The position numbers and the translations under genes were made by a program. Below are positions 57,423 through 64,000 of a stretch of 64,000 bases of DNA, piece after piece (positions within the stretch are counted from its first letter, which is position 1; every line of letters starts with the position of its first letter). This DNA comes from Nicotiana tabacum (lineage: Eukaryota; Streptophyta; Magnoliopsida; Solanales; Solanaceae), in assembly GCF_000715075.1 (NCBI RefSeq), contig NC_134087.1:110895161-110959160 (forward strand), written 5' to 3'. The notes below the pieces were generated by a model. The model had not been told where the DNA came from. It saw nothing but the letters and a program-made list of their open reading frames with translations, and did no database searches.

Positions 57423-57957
57423 ATTTTATGGTCTTAGCTATAAACTTGAATTTGTTTCCTGAGTATCTTCTTTTACTTTCGTGATTCTAACTTGCTGAGA
57501 GATTGTACGTTTTTATTGGAAAATAACGAACTTTAAAATTTATCATTGGGAGAGGTGGATGGCGAGGAGGAACAACTTGATAAAGTGCCCCATATTCCAC
57601 AACTAAACTGTCGAGGCTGGGGGCAACAAGACAATGGCTTCCACCTCCCCCACCTCCAACACCACCACAACCCCAAGCGATACAATTCCGAAATTTGCGC
57701 AATAAAAGATATGCTTGTGCTATAGTCCCCCCTACTGTAAATCAACAGGAATGTTTCTAGTTGACAAGTAGGTGGATTCGAAGAGTATATATGGAATTTG
57801 ATTAATACGCTATAGGTATAAGGCTCTATGATTTTTCTTCAAATAGTGACTTCAACTGAGCAGAAGAAATAGATGAACAAACGATAAAGTGTTGGAAGGT
57901 TTCAACCACGTGGCATGACACATTTAAAGCTTTTGTGTATTGTCCATATTACTATCT
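57423..57957 (+). other. Internal remnant after the Athila-like LTR
   Basis: A stretch at about 57630-57690 would encode a Pro-rich run (LPPPPPPTPPQPQ) in one plus-strand frame, as gag regions sometimes do, but stops crowd it. The glycine-rich minus-strand frame here is its shadow. Confidence 0.35.
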
Positions 57958-58716
57958 TATTTGTTTTTTTTGATTACTGTCCATATTATACACAACGGAC
58001 GAGGTATTCCTGGCAAAGTAGCATGAAGCGTGACGGAGATTAATAAGAAATTTTCTAAATTATGATAATTTATCATGATTAAAAATCAAATTTTTCGTTA
58101 AAATATAAATTCATTAATGTAAATGGTAAAATTGGTTAGTGACAGTTGGACGAATGAAAAGATGACACGTAGAGTCGAAGACAGGTAAGATGTGAGTCAG
58201 CAAATAATCAATACCAGTCGCCACCATGTGACCAGTGCTGGATAAGTCCCGAAAACAAAGTTGCTGGCGACAAAGGTTCAAAGTATTGGCATCAGGTAAC
58301 ATTATGAGCGGCCGATATAGAGAATATCTGTATTTGTAGCCAACTGCTATGCAACTATCAATGACACAGTTTTAGTCTCATTCAAGATGAGCTTGATTTG
58401 GGGATCTTGTCTCCTTGAATAGAACTATAAATAGGAGAATAACATCCATTGTAGAGATAAAATAGTATGCACACAAAAAGCTATATTCTACTCTTATTTT
58501 ATAACATTATTCTCAATCTTTGTCTTGAATATTGTTCTCACTTTTGCCACCGGAAAGGCTAAGTTCATATAAGTTCATAGCCATGCTTGTATTTCTTTAA
58601 TTTCTTTTCATAATATTATTTTTGTTCTTAGTTACTTACTATTTTTGAGTCAATCGATTCGCTTGTCCATAAACCACGCTATAAATTCAACTGTACCGTT
58701 TTACGGGTAAATAATT
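57958..58716 (+). mobile_element. LTR remnant of a Tat-like gypsy element
   Basis: Directly upstream of a Tat-like primer site and gag. It has a TATA box (ACTATAAATAGG, about 58425-58436). I cannot fix the left end, and no target duplication was found. Confidence 0.5.
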
Positions 58717-58736
58717 TGGTATTCACTGTGGGGCAT
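58717..58736 (+). other. Decayed primer-binding site of the Tat-like element
   Basis: TTTGGTATTCACTGTGGGGC corresponds to the TTGGCGCCCACCGTGGGGC-type site of Tat-lineage elements. The differences are mostly C-to-T, including GGCGCC changed to GGTATT. Confidence 0.55.
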
Positions 58737-58817
58737 AGATAATTGTGTAATTACTTTGATCCATTCATCTGTTACTAACAAATTTTGATTCCTTCCTTTA
58801 TAAAAGAAAAATCAAGT

Positions 58818-59705
58818 ATGATAGGTAAAAATGTCAACAATGTCTACAATGTTGGAGCACACAATGAACGGGAGGATATGTTCCAGCGTGATGATTCAAC
58901 ATGCAAAACCCGCAACGAAAGAGATTAATCAACCCGGGTTCGTGAAGGCCAAAATGCTCGACATGTGAGGGGCCCAACTCCTGATGACACGGACGGTGAA
59001 TTCATTGTTGAAACGGTCAAAATCTTAAGAGAACAAAAAAAGCAATTATGGATCACCTCTCACGGGACAGAACTAAAGCATGCATTATCCAATGCTTCCA
59101 ATAATGCTAATGGAAGGGCTTCGATTCCTCCTAACATTCCTGCAAATGAAACGGTTCAATGAGCCGATAATGACACTCCAAGGGAGGAGATCGGTTTCGA
59201 CGAGGCAGGAGGTACCGATAATAGATCTAGGAACCACAACTTAAATGACCCTTTCAAAACCGAGCTCATGAGATTCATGAATAAACGAATGGATCAAAAT
59301 GCAAAGAAATTTCATGATCGAATGGATCAGATCCGGGGAGAGCCACCAGTATTAGAGGGACCAGATTCCAAGAAGTATACACAACTGCCGTTTAAACTAA
59401 GTATGGATCCACAATTGATCCCAAAGAGATTTAAGATACCGGATATACCAAAATATGATGGGACTTCATATCCTCAGGAATACATCAGGACTTACACTAC
59501 AAAAGCAAAGGGAAACGACCTGGCCTAGAATGAGATCGAATCTGTTTTATTGAAGAAGTTTGGCGAAACCCTGAAAATGGGTACTTTAACTTGGTATTCT
59601 CTCTTACCTGAATATTCCATTGATTCTTTTGAAATACTTGTAGATTCATTTATCAAAGCTCATGCTGGAGAAAGAAAGGTCCAGGCAAGGAAGGCGGATA
59701 TATTC
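58818..59705 (+). pseudogene. Tat-like gag, truncated by Gypsy-4
   Basis: One frame from ATG 58818 is broken by TAA near 58926, TGA at 59160-59162 and TAG at 59526-59528. It encodes the recognisable gag core IPKYDGTSYPQEYIRTYTTK, LKKFGETLKMGTLTWYSLLP and IDSFEILVDSFIKAHAGERK. The frame ends at ADIF where the Gypsy-4 LTR begins (59706). The remainder should resume beyond the right window edge. Confidence 0.85.
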
Positions 59706-60559
59706 TGTCACGACCCAACTCCCACTATAGGTCGTGATGGCGCCCAACTTCATTGTTAGACAAGCCAACGGTGAACTAATTCATTTAGTTATTCATTTTT
59801 ATCCCTTTTTAAATCATAAATTTTATTTAACAAAGAAATTAAGTATAGAAGGCTATGGTAATATAAAGCATAAATAAAACTTAAGAGTGAAATGGTGATA
59901 TTAATAGACAAAAAAGGCATAATCATCTACTAGTAATTTCCAAAATTCGGTGTCACACTTGCACGAGCAATATAATAGAATGTACAAAACTCCTATAGCT
60001 ATTGTCTGAGATAAAACAGAGTTAATAAATACAACAAGGAGGAGACTCCAGGTGCTGCAGAATAGAGTATGGGAAGCTGTTCACCACTAGGTCTCCGGGT
60101 AACGGGGATGCCCTCCCGAATGGCCACCAAATGTACCTACCTTAGAACCTTTATAATTAGTGCATAAGTATAGCGTGAGTATGTAAAAAAACGTGTACCC
60201 GGTAAGTATTTAGCCGAACCTCGAAAAAGTAGTGACGAGGGGTCGACATTGGCACTTACTAGAGGTCAATAAATAAAGTGCAAGAATCATAGCTAAGCAT
60301 AAAACACAACAGTAACAATAGAATAAGAAGCAATAAATAAGTGATTCTTTATCAAAATACCAATCTAAGACCCCCGAATATCACATGCCAGTTTCAACAA
60401 ATATAGGCCATCAAGTAGTTACAAATTCACAAATCATGAAGAAAATATCAAGTATAATTGGACTCCTAGTGACATCGCGCACGAGTTATTTGAGGTTGTA
60501 TGACCTGATCCATAATAATCGTGTACATGCACTACCGAGGTTGTAAAATTATCAGCGGA

Positions 60560-60562
<3 letters not shown>

Positions 60563-60620
<58 letters not shown>
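60563..60620. repeat. (AT)29 microsatellite
   Basis: 58 bp of perfect AT dinucleotide within the Gypsy-4 LTR. It is self-complementary and likely length-polymorphic. Confidence 0.97.
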
Positions 60621-60623
<3 letters not shown>

Positions 60624-61519
60624 CATGCACCCGATCCACAAGAATAAGAAAATACTTCGGACTACATGACATACGTTTACAACACCAAGATAGGCACATA
60701 AAGGAGCATAAAATTTCTATCAACAATCGAATATTCCGCCAAAACTTAAAGTAATGAAGCTCGGTCTAACAAAATCTCTAATCAAATTTCACTTAGTAAT
60801 ACAAGTAATTAAACTAACAAGTTGGGTTCAATTAATACAAATATAGCATGATAAGTCCTATGTCTACCTAGACATAACATAATTTTTAGCTACGTACGAA
60901 CTCTCATCACTTCGTGCGTACATAGCACCCACAATTATTAATGAATAACAATTTAAACACCGGTGGGGTTAATTCCTCTTACGAAGTTAGGCAAGATATT
61001 TACCTCACTTCCAAGTTCACTACCTGGCTCTTCAACCACACTAATTGCCTCAAATCGATGTCGAGCAATCCGAAACTAGCAAAGGGTCGTACAAACTAAT
61101 CAATATAGCTCAAACGTACGCAATTTAACTATTAGAGTAATTACCCAACCCAATTTAGAAAATTCCTAAAAATCAACCCTGGCCCACAGTCCGAATTCCA
61201 AAAATTCGTAAAATAATATTACCCACAACCTTGCGAACTCAAATATACAATTTCTACACAATTTCATAGTCATTTTCGTAGTCTAATCCCATTTTGCCCA
61301 AACCCTACATTTTTCAAAAAAATCCCATAATTCCTACAATTTTTATGTTAAAATCTATCCATAATCTATGTATTAAACTTACATAATTTAGAAATTACGT
61401 ACCTCAAGATGCTAGGAGAAAATCCCTATCTAAAAAGCTCCATAATCGGCCAAGAGATGTGTGACATGAAGAAAATGGCATAAGTCCCGTTTTTAAATTA
61501 AGTCACTGCCAAACATCCC

Positions 61520-61860
61520 TTCTTCGCAATCGCGGTAGAGGCCTCGCGATCGCGAAGGCAAAAGTCTGCCACGCCCAAAAAACATGCTTCGCGAACGCGA
61601 CAGGAGCCTTACGATTGTGAAGGATAACCTGTACTACCCTTCCCAAACGCTAGCTCCTCTATGCGAACGTAAAGGCTACCATTCTGACCCCTACCCACCT
61701 TTTTTCCACTACGTGATCGAGACCCAGATTTTGTGAATGCGAAGGCCAGTAGCCCCAAAGCATCGTGATTGCGACCTCCATATCGCGAACACATATAAAT
61801 AAAGTCCTAGCCCAATTCCTTCATGCGAACACGAGGCTTTCTCCGCGTTCGTAAAGAAGG
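61520..61860 (-). repeat. CGCGATCGCG-type palindrome cluster in Gypsy-4 U3
   Basis: Repeated TCGCGATCGCGA-, TTCGCGAACGCGA- and ATCGCGA-like words in AT-rich surroundings. Several copies show C-to-T decay (for example TTACGATTGTGAAGG). They lie upstream, in sense, of the TATA-like box near 61495. Confidence 0.7.
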
Positions 61861-62579
61861 AAACCAGCAACAGGTTTTTTGCAATTTTGACTTAACTCCG
61901 GGTGGTGCTAAACACACCCGAGCCACCCGGGACCCCGTCCAAATGCTCCAATAAGTCCATAAACATAATCCGGACCTACTCGAAGCCTCGAAACACATAA
62001 AACAACATCAAAACTAAGGATCGCACCCTAAAACCAAATTAATCAACTTATGAATGTCAAACTACTTTAACTAGCTCCGAACGTGACGAATCACACTTAG
62101 ACAACTCGGAATGATGCCAAATTTTGCGCACAAGTCATAATTCACCATACGAACCTATTTCCAGGATCGAAATCCCAAACAAACTTAGATAGTACCAAAG
62201 TCTACTTCAAAACAAATTTAAGAAACTTTAAACCTTCAAGGCACACACTTTCAACATTAAGCATTGAAACTCTCCCGGATCACCCGAAACTATATCCTAA
62301 CACACTCCTAAGTCCAGAATCATCATACAAACCTATTGGAACCATCAAATCCCGGTTCTGATGTTATTTACTCAAAACGTTGACTCAAGTCAAACTTGGC
62401 CATCTTAGGACACTATTAAGGAACTAAGTGTTCTGTTTCAACCCGACCCTTTCCAAACCCAAACCAACCATTCATGTAAGTCATAAAATAGTAAAAGCAC
62501 ATACGGGGAGTCTTAATTAGGGTAACGGGAATCTATAAAGAAAAATGACTGGTCGAGTCATTACATTCTCTACCTCTTA

Positions 62580-63038
62580 AAAACATTCATCCTCGAACGG
62601 GTCTAGAATCATACCTGGAGTGCTAAATAAGTGTGGATATATGCTCAGTATGTCCTCATCAGCCTCCCAAGTCACCTCCTCGACTTGGTCCCTCTACTGG
62701 ACCTTTACCACATAAATATTCTTAGACCTCGATTGGCGAACCTTCCTGTCAACAATAGCAACTGGCTCCTCCTTATAACCCAAGCTCTTATCTAGCTGAA
62801 CTGTACTATAATATAACATATGTGATATATTAGCATGGTACTTCTGGAGTATAGATATGTGGAAAATTGGATGAACTCCCGATAGACTAGGAGGCAAAGC
62901 AATCTCATAAGCAACCTCCCCAACTCGCCTCAACACCTCAAATGGGCCAATAAACCTCGGACTCAGCTTACCCTTCTTTCCGAACCTCATGATACCCTTC
63001 ATCGGCGAGACTTTCAAGAGAACCTTCTTGCCTACCAT
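62580..63038 (-). pseudogene. Gypsy-4 integrase C-terminus and chromodomain
   Basis: From 63038 downwards: [32 protein letters not shown], then, past an in-frame TAG near 62694 (Trp in relatives), RDQVEEVTWEADEDILSIYP and a short tail ending next to the LTR. Apart from that stop the region is open. Confidence 0.9.
62584..62598 (-). other. Hairpin beside the polypurine tract of Gypsy-4
   Basis: GTTCGAGGATGAAT on the minus strand is the decayed form of the CGTTCGAGGATGAACG hairpin, with one arm base changed. It is 19 bp from the LTR and overlaps the last codons of pol (PFEDECF, then a stop). The purine tract AAGAGGTAGAGA (about 62567-62578) lies between it and the LTR. Confidence 0.65.
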
Positions 63039-64000
63039 AAATGATAAATCATGCGCCTTCTGATCCGCGTAACACTTATGTTTGGACTGTGTTGTGCGAA
63101 GTCAAACCTGAATCAACTTTACCTTCTCCAAGGCATCCTTTACCAAATCAGTACCATATAACCTAGCCTTGCCGGACTCAATCCAGCCGATGGGGGAATG
63201 ACATCATTGACTATACAAAGCCTCAAAGGGAGCCATCTCGATATTGGATTGATAACTGTTGTTATAAGAAAACTCGGCCAAAGGTAAGAATCGATCCCAC
63301 TGCCCTCTGAATTCAATCACACAAGCTCTGAGAATATAATCCGGAATCAAAACCGTTCGCTCTGACTGCCCGTCGGTCTGCGGATGAAAAGTCATACTGA
63401 GCTCTACCCAGGTACCTAGCTCGCTCTGTACTTCTCTCCAAAAATGTGATGTGAACTGAGGGCCTCTATCTGAAATGATAGAAATAGGCACACCATGCAA
63501 CCGGATAATCTCCTGAATATAAATCTGGGCCAACCTATCTAAAGAGTACGTAGTCACTACCAGGATAAAGTGTGACAACTTGGTCAGTCTGTCAACAATG
63601 ACCCAAACGGCATCAAATTTCTTCAACGTCCGCGGCAACCCGACTACAAAGTCCATAGTGACGCGCTCCCACTTCCACTCTAGTATAACCATCTGCTGAA
63701 GTAAGCTGCATGGCCTCTGGTGCTCATACTTAACCTGTTGGCAATTTAGACATTTCGCAACATACTCAACTATGTCCTTCTTCATCCTCCACCACTAGTA
63801 ATGCTTCCTCAGGTCACGATGCATCTTCATAGCACATGTATGAATAGAATACCGTGAACTGTGTGCCTCCTCTATAATCGTCCCTCTCAAGTTATCAACA
63901 CTAGGAACATATAGGCACCCCTAGAGTCATTGGACACCATCGTCACCGATAATGACATCTTTGGTACCACCCTATAGCACCTTCTTTCTAAGAACCGGCA
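63039..64000 (-). pseudogene. Gypsy-4 integrase, cut by the window end
   Basis: The piece 63785-63204 is open for 193 codons. It covers [48 protein letters not shown] and TFHPQTDGQSERT, so the DD35E residues are all present. Upstream (to 64000) the zinc-binding region is visible but split by a stop near 63796, where relatives have Trp or Tyr. A second break near 63200 separates it from the C-terminal domain. Confidence 0.9.

Larger units (their letters stand above)
59706..62565 (-). repeat. 3' LTR of Gypsy-4 (2860 bp)
   Basis: On the plus strand it starts TGTCACGACCCAACTCC and ends GAGTCATTACA. In sense direction, CGCGATCGCG- and TCGCGAACGCGA-type palindromes (about 61860-61520) precede a TTTAAAAA box near 61490-61500. 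A 58-bp AT microsatellite lies about 860-915 nt before the LTR end, next to a GCATGCACCCGATCC block resembling the GTGCAGCCCGATCC units of Gypsy-2. Confidence 0.9.
59706..64000 (-). mobile_element. Gypsy-4: Ty3/gypsy chromovirus, minus strand, cut by the window end
   Basis: The 3' LTR (59706-62565), polypurine tract, hairpin, chromodomain and integrase are present on the minus strand. The rest lies past 64000. It is inserted in the Tat-like gag, with TATTC (59701-59705) as the visible half of the presumed target duplication. Same lineage as Gypsy-2. Confidence 0.93.

Noticed and set aside
57487..57745. Glycine-rich minus-strand frames
   Set aside because: Shadow of a CCACCTCCC-like repeat that reads as Pro-rich on the plus strand; neither is supported as a gene.
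1..64000. tRNA or rRNA genes, bacterial-type operons
   Set aside because: None seen; tRNA-like words are retrotransposon primer-binding sites only.

Overview
This window is plant nuclear DNA dominated by nested LTR retrotransposons. The TE families, the LTR styles and a GGTCGTTTGGTAC-type MITE point to a Solanaceae genome, probably Nicotiana-like; this is inference, with no species-specific marker. I recognise one intact host gene: a single-exon pleckstrin-homology protein of the plant PH1 family (34022-34456, minus). Every transposon reading frame is broken by stops, frameshifts or insertions.

Layout. (1) 1-12014: Gypsy-1, a plus-strand Tekay/Del-type chromovirus. Its 5' LTR is cut by the window edge. 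A 2.9-kb solo LTR of another family (3554-6480) sits in its reverse transcriptase with an exact 5-bp target duplication. (2) 12015-14155 plus 24731-25498: one old minus-strand LTR, hit by Gypsy-1 and split by Gypsy-2. Its element's internal region probably continues to 28715. (3) 14156-24730: Gypsy-2, a minus-strand chromovirus with both LTRs. (4) 28716-30720: a minus-strand Tat/Ogre-like solo LTR. (5) 30721-34021: no recognised gene. (6) 34022-34456: PH1, with a hAT-like element (34645-35510) about 190 bp upstream of its ATG. (7) 35582-53943: a small hAT-like MITE split by a minus-strand Ty1/copia element (35625-53529, perfect ATGCA target duplication). The copia element holds a Tat/Ogre-like solo LTR (38221-40650). 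It also holds an 8.2-kb fragment of a gag-only Ogre-like element (about 43081-51268), ending in a 72-bp minisatellite and flanked by two copies of a 1.33-kb copia segment. (8) 53944-59705: AT-rich sequence, a long-inverted-repeat element carrying a zinc-knuckle fragment, and remnants of two further gypsy elements. (9) 59706-64000: Gypsy-4, a minus-strand chromovirus running off the right edge.

Order of events, read from the nesting. The old LTR predates Gypsy-1 and Gypsy-2. Gypsy-1 predates its solo-LTR guest. The MITE predates copia, which predates the Ogre-like pieces. The Tat-like gag predates Gypsy-4.

The least explained signals are structural. Different LTR families share the same architecture: CpG-rich palindromes just before a TATA-like box, then hairpin or repeat arrays about 650-950 nt before the LTR end. 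One array shows a compensatory stem change. A small hairpin is kept next to the 3' polypurine tract in four elements, whether that stretch is coding or not. Mismatch counts are by eye.
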